From positions 12,130 through 23,679 of the forward strand of contig NW_004457427.1 in assembly GCF_000313135.1 (NCBI RefSeq): a stretch of 11,550 nt of DNA, in the 5' to 3' direction. Origin of the DNA: Acanthamoeba castellanii str. Neff (lineage: Eukaryota > Discosea > Longamoebia > Acanthamoebidae). The notes under the pieces were generated by a model, which ran no database searches, had not been told where the DNA came from, and worked only from the letters and a program-made list of their open reading frames with translations. This document shows positions 1 to 8,247 of this stretch, piece by piece (within the stretch, counting starts at the first letter, position 1; each line of letters opens with the position of its first letter). Position numbers and translations under genes: made by a program.

Positions 1-250
1 CGTCTACTTCTGGCGGAAGAAGTCCCAGAGCGAACAGAAGTACGCGCTTCTCGTTCAGGTATGTTGCTCCACCCTTTTCAGAAAACACCACAAAAGACCA
101 GAGGCCCTCTGTCTGCCACAACCACAGCCGCACCGCACGTAATGATCACAATGTCTCATTTACCATTCCGGCGCGCAGGAGACCACGGCTCCGGTGGAGA
201 TGCAGGACTTTGACGAGAATTACGACGAGCCATCGCTCAGCCGGGCCTAA
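1..250 (+). CDS. 3' end of an unidentified gene, probable membrane-protein cytoplasmic tail (partial)
   Basis: Two exons are visible: up to 58, reading in frame from base 2, and 179-250, ending in TAA. They are joined by a 120-nt GT-AG intron (59-178, phase 0). The joined reading frame gives 42 residues before the stop. It opens with VYFWRKK, which looks like the inner edge of a transmembrane helix followed by a basic stop-transfer patch. The tail then holds KYALL, which contains a YxxPhi-type endocytic sorting motif (YALL), and an acidic stretch, DFDENYDEP. I infer a type I membrane protein tail from these features; the transmembrane helix itself lies outside the window. The family cannot be named from this fragment. 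The frame, the clean intron and the stop codon are seen directly. The gene converges on the next gene, leaving 192 bp between the two stop codons. Confidence 0.7.
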
Positions 251-442
251 CCCTCTCTTATTTTGTTGCTTCTCTTCGCTCTCGCTCCTCCACTATTGCT
301 TCCAACTACAACAAGACGCGTACTGCTCCCTCACACATAGCTTGTGTCTTGTAGCGCCAATCGCACACAACCCCTTACGAAACGAAACGGACGAGAGGCG
401 AGTGAAGGAACCCGTGAGTGCATTTTTGTTGTTTTTCCACGA
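251..442. other. Convergent intergenic region between genes A and B
   Basis: These 192 bp separate two stop codons on opposite strands, so both 3' ends and polyadenylation sites must lie here or overlap. No AATAAA is present on either strand. The region is rich in C/T on the plus strand (251-300) and has short A-rich stretches on the minus strand near 420-440. I see no further gene or RNA in it. Confidence 0.6.
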
Positions 443-712
443 CTACGTTCGAGGGCTCTCGCACATCTCACACAAGACGGCGCCATCCCTAACGGATAGA
501 TGGTAAACAAGGCAATCACGTGATCAAGCTGGCGGCGGCGGCGGCGGGGGAAGCGTACGGGTTGTGGAAGGTGCACACATCGCAGGTCCACAGCTTCGCG
601 ACCTCCGCGGGCAAGTCCTCAGCCTCTGCTCTGCTTGGAGACGGGGAAGCAGACGCGCCCGCCTCCTCCCTGCCTGATGCGTCCGTCGCCTTTTCGTGCG
701 AAAAGATGGTGC
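443..712 (-). other. NZF (RanBP2-type) zinc finger encoded across the last two exons of the USP gene
   Basis: Exon 22 (712-559) ends in [11 protein letters not shown] plus CC. A 70-nt intron (558-489, gtacgc...gttag) is removed, and exon 23 (488-443) supplies the final G and then [14 protein letters not shown] and TAG. The spliced finger is W-x-C-x2-C-T-F-x-N-x6-C-x2-C, with zinc ligands C1056, C1059, C1070 and C1073. That is the NZF consensus with exact spacing. It keeps the Thr-Phe pair (1060-1061) and the later Met (1072) that NZF fingers such as Npl4 use to contact the Ile44 patch of ubiquitin. Without this splice the frame runs into polyalanine and stops, leaving half a finger. The motif and spacing are seen directly; ubiquitin binding is inferred from the family. 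Confidence 0.88.
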
Positions 713-3700
713 CTGGATGGGGAAAGGAAAAGTCAAGCCACAGTGAACAGAACCTGTGGGGAGAGTAAAGGAGCAGGGAGTCATACCCTTGAACCCCTCT
801 TCGATTTGGTCGTGGCCATCGAGAATGTCGTAGTCGGCCATGGAGAGCTGTCGCCGCTCGATAAAGATGGTAGCCTTAGCCGGGACCTTGAATTGCCGCA
901 GTGTTGCTTTGGAGTCCTTGAGCTCAACATCGTTGAAGAACAGCGCCTTAGGGATGATGGAGTGCGCCGATGTGAGTGGGAAGGCGAGAGACTCTCAGTC
1001 ATGGCAGGGGTGTAGGGTGGCAGGTACCTGCTCGTTCGGTTCGATCTCGAGTTTCTCCAAAATTTTGAGCTTCACCACGAGGATTGTGTCGTCCGCCGAC
1101 ACTGTGATTTTGTCCGTTTTGACTGCGCAGGGGAGCAAAAAAGTTAGCCACGCCGCAATTGCGGCATGTGCCGGGAGTGAGGGAGGGAGGGAGGGGGATG
1201 CTCACCTGCTTTGGATCTTCTCGCTCGCCCCCCACCAGCGGGGGTCCGTCGCTTTGTCGTAACGACGATTTCGGCTTCTTCGTAGTTGTACTGTTGATCG
1301 AGTATGGCATTCTGTCTCGCTTCTGTACATTCGAGGCAGGTGGCTGGGTCCACGCGAAAGACGAGTTCACCACCGTCTTGCCGCTCTACCTGGAGCACGA
1401 TGGGGCGATCCACCACTTTTCTGCACCAGGTGAAGGAGAACAGCACCATTGCAATGGTGACCAAGGAGCGCATGGACATGATCGGATGCATCTCCATCCC
1501 CGCCCCCTGCAAGGCGTGTTTGGTGGTGTACCTCTTGATCAGTTTTGCCCAGAGCTCGGGCGTAACGAGCCGGAACTCAGTTTCGTCGGGATCAATCGGA
1601 AACTGCCCCCGCCCAATGGAGATGTGCAGCTGGTCGTGGCAGCACACGAGCGATTCGTTGGCGATGGGGCTGGGTTCGTCTGTATCCGGCACGTTCTACG
1701 TACCATGGCGAACAAGATAGCATGATGATCAAACCAATTGCGGTGGTTGGTTGGTTGGTTGGTTGGTTGGTTGGTTGGTTGGTTGGTTGGTTGGTTGGTT
1801 GGTTGGTTGGTTGATGAGGGGACGTGGCAAGGTGTTGGTGGGAGAGCAGTACCTCGACCCAAGCTCGCCAACGACCAAACCACTCCTGAGAGATGATGTA
1901 GTAGCGACAACCCGGCTTGGCGTCCTTTTCGTTGGCTATCGCGTTGACCCGTCGCTGCTCCTCGCGTAAGGAGAGCACCGTCAGGTCGTCTTTTCTCCTA
2001 CCAATACGAGCGGGAAAGAGCACCTTTTCCTTGGCTTTGACCACCTTCAAATTCTGTAGCTCCTCTTTGTTGGCCGCCGAGTCTCGGATACACTCCTTAC
2101 ACGCGCTCTCCGAGGAGTGGAACTCGGCTCCTTCCGGGAACTCGGAGCGAAGCCACGACCACGCCTGTGTAGCAAGAGTCGTGGTTTCAATGATGGCTAA
2201 GCACTTGCGAGTGTAAGGAGGCTAATGACTGCGAGTCTAATGTAATACATATGTGGCGGCCTCATACCTGTGCTGGGACTACTCTTCGTCCGCCAGCAGG
2301 ACAAAGGTTGCCGTGTTCGCAGGTGATCTTCTCGTTCATATTTTTACTCAGATCCTCCGGCTCGCTCTTTTTCTTCCACTCTGTAGTCCACACGCACGCA
2401 CACCACACAAGGAACACCAGGCATTGAAGCGCGAACGCGCAACACAAAGACACGCTATTAGCACTCTCCCTAAAGCAGACGGAGGGCACAAGGCCCCCAG
2501 CGGAGAATAGCGTACGGTTAAGCCAAGATGTCGACAAGATGTATCCCTTTGGTGCTGGACCCGCTGTGATCAGGTTCAGTGTCGTCTCCTTCATTCGGTT
2601 GTACTCCGCGTCCTTAGCCAGTTCTGAACACGTCGCAACAGTGAGGGGTTGCTCACATTTGTAAAAATAAATAAATAAAAATATAAAAAAGCGCATTCAG
2701 CAAGAAGATACACACCATGGCACAGAGCAGCGGAACAGGGCATGCAATAGCACTCTTGGCTGAGCACAGGTCCGCCTTTGAACTGGGACTGCAGCATCGA
2801 CCACGCTTCCTAGTGGTGGACCAAAGGAAACAACAGCCAGACGACGTTCGTAAAGTTGTCTCTACAGCGCCGAGCCCACATGGATGGGGTAAGAACAGTG
2901 TGGGGGAGAGTACCGGCGTGATTCGCTTGGCGTGGGACAGTTTGCGTGGGTCCAGCATGTCGTGGGCGCACATGAGCTCAGTGTTGTCTATTGGAGGCAG
3001 CTCTTTGGATCCGATCACCCATTGTCGTAGCCACGACACGGCGATCCAATTATACTCCTTCTGTGCTCGCGAAGACAGCCACCAGTTGGGGTGAGCGCAG
3101 AGGTTCCGCCTTGCAAGTGAGCACGATCCAAATAAAACTATGCGCGTACCGTGCCCGGTGGTACGCCAAGCGTGGAGAAATGGGCGGTGTAGCTCTGCTT
3201 GTGTGCTTCGATCCGCTCGCGCTCTTCCTTCGCCTTCATGTCATACTCTTCAATCTGCTTTTCGAACTCTCGGTTGTCTGCACATGGCCAGGTGAGTGTG
3301 AGTGCCGTCACTCATACGAACCAGGTAGTCTACCGTAGTCTACGGCGTACCTATGTCCACAAAGGCTTGAGCAGAAGCGGGCAATTGGGGCTGCGCCACC
3401 GTTTCCCTATCCTTGAGAGCGTAGATCAGCATGTACGAGTTGGACGATTCGGTCATCCTGAACAATGCAACAACACAAACATGGGGAGATAGCGCCACGT
3501 GTGAGCGTTTTGGCAGCTCTCGTTTAATTGTGCTGGCCACCGGGGGCTTACCCTTCAGGAAGCGCGGCGCCCTTCTTTTTGTTCTTCTTGGGCTCCTTTT
3601 CTATGCCGATCTTGGCCTCGTCGAGCGGAGTCACCACAGCATCATCGAATCGCCACCACTTCTTCGTGCTGGTACCAGGCAAAACCACAGAGGATAGGGT

Positions 3701-5903
3701 ACGGCGTGAGTATAGCGAACACCTGAACACATCGAGTGACATAAGTGAACGGGGGAGACGCACACTTCATCCCTGGTGTGGGCAATGTAATGGCCCACGT
3801 TGGCACCGGGACCAACGTGGATCAGTACACCGACCAGTTCGTAGGCCAATCCCTTTCTTCTCCTCTTATTCTCAACTTCATTTTGTCTGCAGGGTTGAGG
3901 GGAAGAAGGCGGTGATGAGCTTCTGGAGTGGAGGAACAAGAAGCGAAGAGGGCAGAGGAGGAGGAGGAAAGCGGATGAGAATAGATGGCTTTCAACTCGA
4001 GGCGACGCAATCACGACAGGTGGAGTCGGAGAGAGCGTACCGTTCGTCGAACTCTTGCATGTACTTGCCCATGTCGATCTCCAACGGAAATGCAATCGAA
4101 TCTTGCAGCTTTCGCTTCTGGAACGTCTTGATGTCGTACACGAAGCGCATCAGCTGCAGGTTTAGCACCTGAATTACATTGTGTGGAAGAAGAAGAAAGA
4201 GCATCAGCACACAAGGGCTCAGCTGATCGAGCAAGGAAAAAAGACCGAAAGCAATTTGACACAGGGGGAAGATGGGGGAGACGAGAAAGCGAGAGAGGGA
4301 GAGAGTACCTTGGGCAAATTGAGCAGCACAATGGACCGGGTGGCGTCCTGCAATTTGCTGCAGGTCTCGCAGAAATACTGGTTGCTGTCCGTGAGCTGCT
4401 CCTCCCCCAAGAAGCTATGCAGGGAGTCGTCAATGGTTTTCGCGTCCTATAACCAGATGTACACAGACCCGGCCAGGTGGAAACCGGGCGAAAGAAGAGG
4501 TGAGTGCGAGGAGAGCCATTGTTTACATTGCCATCGCCTGTGCAGGGAATTCACCTTGAGATTGAGCTCGAGCTCTGAGAACTGGCACTTCCGTTGGGAG
4601 ACAGTTTTGCAGGCCTGGCACACAGTGGTATAGGCGTATTCGCCCTGAAACTGCCCTACTAGCTCCTTGATACTCTCATCCTCACTCTGCTGGAAGCGTT
4701 CCTCCAGGTAATCGAGGAACAACTTGTAAAACCTGCAGGCACGCATACAAACCACGTTAAGTCACGGGCGAGCAATGGTAAAATTCAAAAAAATCATTGG
4801 GGCGAGGGGGCCGCGGCAACTTACTCTTGAGCATCTTGCTGGATGGATGTTTTCAGGTTCAGCGCCTCGGTGAGCCTCTTGGGGGTATAGAAAGAGCGGC
4901 GGCCTTCTTGCATGAGAGCAAACAGCCGCTGCAGCTCCGAGCACACCGAACCCTGCGGTAATTAATAAACAGAGACCAACGAACAGAATTGAATGCCACA
5001 GGATGAGGTGGCGCTGCGATCACCAATCTTCGAGAAGCTGAGTGTAGCGGTACCCTTGAATGCTCTTCTTTTTCGTTGACAGCTTGCTGAGCGTCCGCCT
5101 CAAGCTGTTTCTCCTTGCCCTTGGCTGTTTCTGCCTCCGCCGCTGTCTCCTCTTCCACCATGAGATCGTCACCAGTGCGCCACGCGTACACGCCTGTCGC
5201 CAGACCATGATGCACAAAGCGCGCGTCAGTCAGATCTGCACTGCGGTGGTCCACGCCTCTGTTTGCGAATTCCAATAGTGTGTGCAGTGTGCGTGTGTGC
5301 GTGTGACGCACGAATACCTTGTCGAAAGGCTGTGTTCATGTAGAGACACTGCAGGACGTTGTTCATGTAGCACGTGGCTCCAAGATTCTGCAAGGTGTAT
5401 CATCAGGAGATCAGAAGAAGTGGCTACGGCAGTGAAACAGCCGGTGCTGGTGCAAAGACGTACCTCAAGGCCGGCAGGCACGTCCGGTTGCTTGACCTGC
5501 GCGTGAGGATCATTGCCCAGCTCCTCGATAGTGGGCGGGCACTCGGCCCACACACCTTCGCCTCCTTCTCCGAGGCCGAGCAAGCAATTGGGGTTATCTT
5601 CACAATTGTCAGCCCCGTGACCCTCTGCCAATCCATTTAACGAGGTGAGAACACAATATCAACGCTTGTGCCGCTTGATGATGGAAGCACACCTTCCGAG
5701 CAGGGCTCATCTCCAAGATGGTAGATTTGAGTAATGTGCGTTTGCTGCAGATCCTCCTCGGAATGGACGCCCTCCATCCACAGCTTTTGGGGGCTTTCAT
5801 TCGTTGCGCCTGCACGCGCGCCTGCGGCAGCCGCTTGTCTCTTTGGCCGCCCTCGCCTCTGTGGGCTTCCTCGCCGGCCTCCTCCGCCACCTCTCTTTGG
5901 CAT
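443..5903 (-). CDS. USP48: Ubiquitin carboxyl-terminal hydrolase, USP48/UBP26 type, with C-terminal NZF finger
   Basis: A cysteine protease that removes ubiquitin; relatives act in the nucleus (plant UBP26 on histone H2B). Exons: 5903-5693, 5624-5464, 5387-5318, 5193-5054, 4952-4825, 4732-4555, 4446-4309, 4168-4041, 3886-3764, 3668-3552, 3457-3351, 3277-3150, 3060-2914, 2809-2716, 2623-2516, 2380-2268, 2164-1853, 1695-1532, 1420-1206, 1122-1028, 946-787, 712-559, 488-443. All junction phases agree and the total is 3237 nt (1078 residues plus stop). Order: basic, Gly-rich start with an AT-hook-like RRGRPKR (16-22); [13 protein letters not shown] as in USP48; Cys box [10 protein letters not shown] with catalytic Cys130; QQDAQEF (232-238); USP zinc ligands C275/C278 and C322/C325; His box GHYIAH with His417; WWRFDD with Asp434; three DUSP-like units (about 540-900); a ubiquitin-like domain (about 929-995); EEGFKGT; and an NZF finger (1054-1073). 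Human USP48 is about 1035 residues. The donor at 3763 could instead be 3765; I chose 3763 because it keeps the WWxFDD region in register with relatives. Confidence 0.95.
1745..1812 (+). repeat. Perfect (GGTT)17 tetranucleotide microsatellite in a USP intron
   Basis: Seventeen uninterrupted GGTT units (68 bp) lie in intron 17 of the minus-strand USP gene (1696-1852), which reads CCAA in the pre-mRNA. On the plus strand, runs of GG spaced by TT can fold as two-tier G-quadruplexes. The repeat begins about 50 nt from the 3' splice site, so it could affect branch-point placement or transcription. In two reading frames it creates open frames of repeated PTNQ or VGWL units; these are artefacts of the repeat. 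Confidence 0.97.
2656..2692. repeat. AT-rich tract in USP intron 14
   Basis: A nearly pure A/T stretch with TAAA/ATAAA units lies in the GC-rich window, inside intron 2624-2715. In the sense of the gene it is a T-rich block between donor and acceptor, compatible with a polypyrimidine or low-complexity intron segment. It has no coding potential. Confidence 0.8.
5277..5311 (+). repeat. Imperfect GT/GC-rich dinucleotide repeat in USP intron 3
   Basis: Alternating GTGTGC/GTGTGT units lie in the intron between exons 3 and 4 of the USP gene (5194-5317). It is one of three similar purine-pyrimidine alternating tracts in introns of this window. Confidence 0.7.
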
Positions 5904-6146
5904 TGTACAACTGATGCAAAATTGGATTTGAGCAATAAAAAGAAATTAATCAGCTCTTCTAAAATCAAATCACCACGGTTTGTTGGTTTCGGCGAAGAAA
6001 GCGCGGGAAAATAGTGAAATATTTTGTTCTGTGTGTGTTGCTCTCGCTCACACACGGATCCGTGCTGCGCAACACGGCAGCTTCCCCCTCTGTACATGGA
6101 TTCCTCATAGTGCGTCCCTCGGCAAAGAAGAAGGCCCACCATGCGT
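5904..6146 (-). promoter_or_regulatory. Upstream region of the USP gene and 3' region of the GATA gene
   Basis: These 243 bp lie between the GATA stop codon (6147) and the USP start codon (5903); both genes are on the minus strand. The half nearest the USP start is markedly AT-rich (5925-5975), which is unusual here and fits a core promoter or 5' UTR. An exact TTTCCCGC octamer (minus strand, 6010-6003) lies about 100 bp upstream of the USP start codon. The half nearest the GATA gene should contain its 3' UTR. I see no AATAAA clearly placed for the GATA transcript. Confidence 0.5.
6003..6010 (-). promoter_or_regulatory. E2F-type TTTCCCGC motif upstream of the USP gene
   Basis: An exact match to the TTTSSCGC core recognised by E2F/DP proteins, about 100 bp upstream of the USP ATG and in the same orientation. 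The sequence match is direct; function is inferred only. Confidence 0.4.
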
Positions 6147-7990
6147 TCAGCTCAGTTCGCTGTTGGTGTCACCAACGTTGCTGGTTGTTTTGCTATCCGT
6201 GCCATGTCGCGCGTTTTCTCGTCCCTGCACCACACCATTTCCATGGTCAGCACGCACCAACGAGAGGGGGGGACGTGCGCGCGTGTACACACCTGATTGT
6301 TGAGCAGCATGTCTATGCTATGCTTTCGTCCCTCCTTCTCCCGTGCCTCCTTCTCCTTCTTGAGCGCTTTTGCGTAGTGCAGGCCACAAGCGTTGCATAA
6401 TCTATCGATTGAGATGGATGACGACACACATGTAAGTGTTGAGTCTAGTGTAGCATGTGCGCAAAAACACCAACTCAGCGCGAACTGGGGGATGTGAGGA
6501 GTTTGTACGTGTGGTCACCATCCGGACCGCGTCGCCATTCAGGCGTATCTGTCACTCCGCACACATGGCAATGCAGATCTCGGCGTTGCACCTTTCGTCG
6601 CCTCTGCCGTTGCAAACAGATGTCAACAACAATGGGGTTTCTCTCTCTCCCCACTATGGGCGTCAAGAAAATGCCATTTGAAAGTACCTTTTTCCTGCCG
6701 CTGCCGCTGCCGCTGGGGTTGTCGCCTGCTTCTGCGCTCATCAGGTTGTCCTGCTGTGCCGCGGGCTGAAGCTCAGGCTCGATAGGTTGCTTACCGAACG
6801 GTACCGCGGGTGGCTGCCCCGCCATTGGTTGGCCCATGGACAGCATCCCGGACACGATCGATTGGTTGTAACGGGCGATGCCGCCCATGGGCACCGTCGG
6901 AGGCACCTTGGCCAGACCCCCGCCGCCAGGCTCGAGCATGTAGCTGCAGCATTTGCGAAAGCGAACACTGATTAGCATTACGTGTGTATACGCAAAGACA
7001 AGACACAGCCGCAATACCACGACAATTCGAGATCTGGAGGTTACGCGCACCGATTCGGGAAGTTAGGCGAGTCTGCTGGGTTGGAGGAGTGCATGTGTGG
7101 GGACATGGATCGAGGCTGTGGAAAAGGTGGGCTGGTTCCAGCAGTCAGTGGCAACGAGGCGTTGGAGGTCATTGCTTGGTGTGATGCTGTTCCGTATGCC
7201 TGCGTGGGTGCTTGCCCGAGTGGTCGTTGCGGAGGTGATGACAACGAACCGGCAAACTGCAGCATGCATCACAGACGCGCGCGTAAGTGAGCGAAAGCAC
7301 TGAGTGCACCAACAACCACCGTGGAGGGAGAAGATAGGGGAGAGGAATGATTATTTATCCCTATTTATTTTTTAGTCCCAAAAAAATACAAATAAAAAAG
7401 AAGAGGAGGGGCAGGTTACCTGCTCTGTTCTGAGCACGAGCCGGTCGGGGTCAAGCGTTTCAATCGCTTTCAGCAAGTGCACGCCGATGTTGAAGAGATC
7501 ATAATATTTCTCCTTGGAGATGTCAGTGGCGCTCGCCGCTTCCGCAACGGCATAGCGAGAGATGTAGCCGCTCAGCTTTTCCACCTTTTCATGTAGTGTA
7601 CCACGCACGCACGCATGCACACACACACACACATGGGTGTTAATCCGGCGCCGATGTCCCTCTTGCTTCAAATCAGTTAAAGGGGGTGCCGCAGTGTGGC
7701 CGTACCTCTGCCCAGGTGCTCTCGCGCTCATAGACGTGGTAGCGATAACGATTTTCGTCCATGTTTGTGGCAGCGTTGGAATGAGCGAACCCACCCGACA
7801 GGTGGGAAGGCCGCGCGCCCAGTGGTGGTGATGCTGATTTGAAGGGAAGATGAAGCGGGCCGGGCATAGCGGCTGGTGATTGATGGGGCGGTAGCAGCAT
7901 GCTGGGGAGGCCCGCCCCCGCAAAATCTCCACTCAGGTGTGCGGTTTGCTGATGCTGAGGATGCGCATAGACCCCGGCAGCGTGTTGCAT
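6147..7990 (-). CDS. GATA-type zinc-finger DNA-binding protein
   Basis: A nuclear protein expected to bind WGATAR-like sites. Exons: 7990-7706, 7584-7420, 7256-7051, 6943-6688, 6603-6509, 6401-6293, 6224-6147. Total 1194 nt, 397 residues plus TGA, with matching phases throughout. Residues 1-95 are Pro/His/Ser-rich. Residues 96-150 look helical and include KYYDLFNIGVHLLKAIE. Residues 151-304 are low-complexity Pro/Gly/Ser/Met-rich and end in SGSGSGRKK. A basic RRRKVQRR then leads into the finger CHVCGVTDTPEWRRGPDG...LCNACGLHYAK with ligands C316, C319, C338 and C341. The spacing is C-x2-C-x18-C-x2-C, as in plant class and some amoebal GATA factors. The finger is followed by a charged lysine/glutamate helix and a hydrophilic tail. 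The donor after GGTGACCACAC (6508) was preferred to the GT at 6518 because only it gives a frame and spacing that complete the finger with the acceptor at 6402. The start is the first ATG of the open frame. Target genes are unknown. Confidence 0.9.
7602..7634 (+). repeat. CA-rich dinucleotide repeat in GATA-gene intron 1
   Basis: CACG/CACA units end in a run of about seven CA units within the intron 7585-7705. It is low-complexity intron sequence, similar in character to the tracts at 5277 and 9093. Confidence 0.8.
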
Positions 7991-8029
7991 TACGATGGCC
8001 CTCCAATGTGAGGATCCTGATGTGAGCTC

Positions 8030-8037
8030 TTTCCCGC
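8030..8037 (+). promoter_or_regulatory. E2F-type TTTCCCGC motif, divergent promoter
   Basis: Exact TTTSSCGC-type match 40 bp upstream of the GATA start codon. Function is inferred only. Confidence 0.4.
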
Positions 8038-8129
8038 TTGCGATTGAAAATCGAGAGCGCAGATGGTCAACAACGACAACCCTGGTTTTTCTCTCTGTTC
8101 GTCAAACGGCCAACAGCAGAAGAGAGCAG

Positions 8130-8137
8130 GCGGGAAA
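8130..8137 (-). promoter_or_regulatory. E2F-type motif in inverse orientation, divergent promoter
   Basis: GCGGGAAA on the plus strand is TTTCCCGC on the minus strand. It lies about 110 bp upstream of the UBA-repeat gene start codon. Function is inferred only. Confidence 0.4.
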
Positions 8138-8247
8138 TGTGGCCGGAAAATCCAGGCGGCAAGGCGAAACAAAGCCACGCCACGCACACCCCATCATCAT
8201 CGCAACCGAGCAAGCACATCACCAAGCAGTACTGGTCAGTGGGCGTC

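Larger units (their letters stand above)
1206..3060 (-). other. Three DUSP-like units of the USP protein, each with CxH and CxxC
   Basis: This is the block of exons 13-19. Unit 1 holds CAHD (C574, H576), ITPEAWSML and CMPC (C614, C617). Unit 2 holds CEHG (C680, H682), VVPAQAWSWL and CKEC (C719, C722). Unit 3 holds CCHD (C819, H821), VTPELWAKL and CLEC (C884, C887). Units 2 and 3 are separated by the segment containing [16 protein letters not shown], which resembles the USP48 stretch just before its third unit. USP48 shows the same order, which supports the gene assignment. The paired Cys/His residues look like zinc ligands, but that is inference. Confidence 0.75.
7991..8247. promoter_or_regulatory. 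Shared divergent promoter region of the GATA and UBA-repeat genes
   Basis: These 257 bp separate two start codons pointing away from each other, so both promoters and 5' UTRs should lie here. Two exact E2F-type octamers are present in opposite orientation: TTTCCCGC at 8030-8037 and its reverse complement GCGGGAAA at 8130-8137. No clear TATA box is visible. The plus-strand frame is open upstream from another ATG at 8038, but that start would place coding sequence over most of the promoter. Confidence 0.55.

Noticed and set aside
210..506. 98-residue plus-strand open frame between genes A and B
   Set aside because: It overlaps the 3' exon of gene A in another frame and the antisense of the last USP exon; no recognisable domain.
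531..550. GGC trinucleotide run as a possible coding alanine or proline repeat
   Set aside because: It lies inside the last USP intron (489-558) when the zinc finger is completed, so it is not translated in the preferred model.
524..841. C-terminal continuation of the USP frame without splicing at 713-786 ([10 protein letters not shown]...)
   Set aside because: It runs through a 74-nt GT-AG intron; splicing restores the FKGT ending of USP48 relatives and leads in frame into the zinc finger.
1539..2050. Minus-strand open frames with long PTNQ repeats, and a plus-strand frame of repeated VGWL
   Set aside because: They are translations of the GGTT microsatellite, which lies inside a GT-AG intron of the USP gene; the repeat has no stop in several frames by composition.
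8038..8247. N-terminal extension of the UBA-repeat protein from an earlier in-frame ATG
   Set aside because: It would extend 70 residues into the divergent promoter, leaving under 50 bp for two promoters; the ATG at 8248 starts a more plausible MSWLSHLTG. Not excluded without cDNA.
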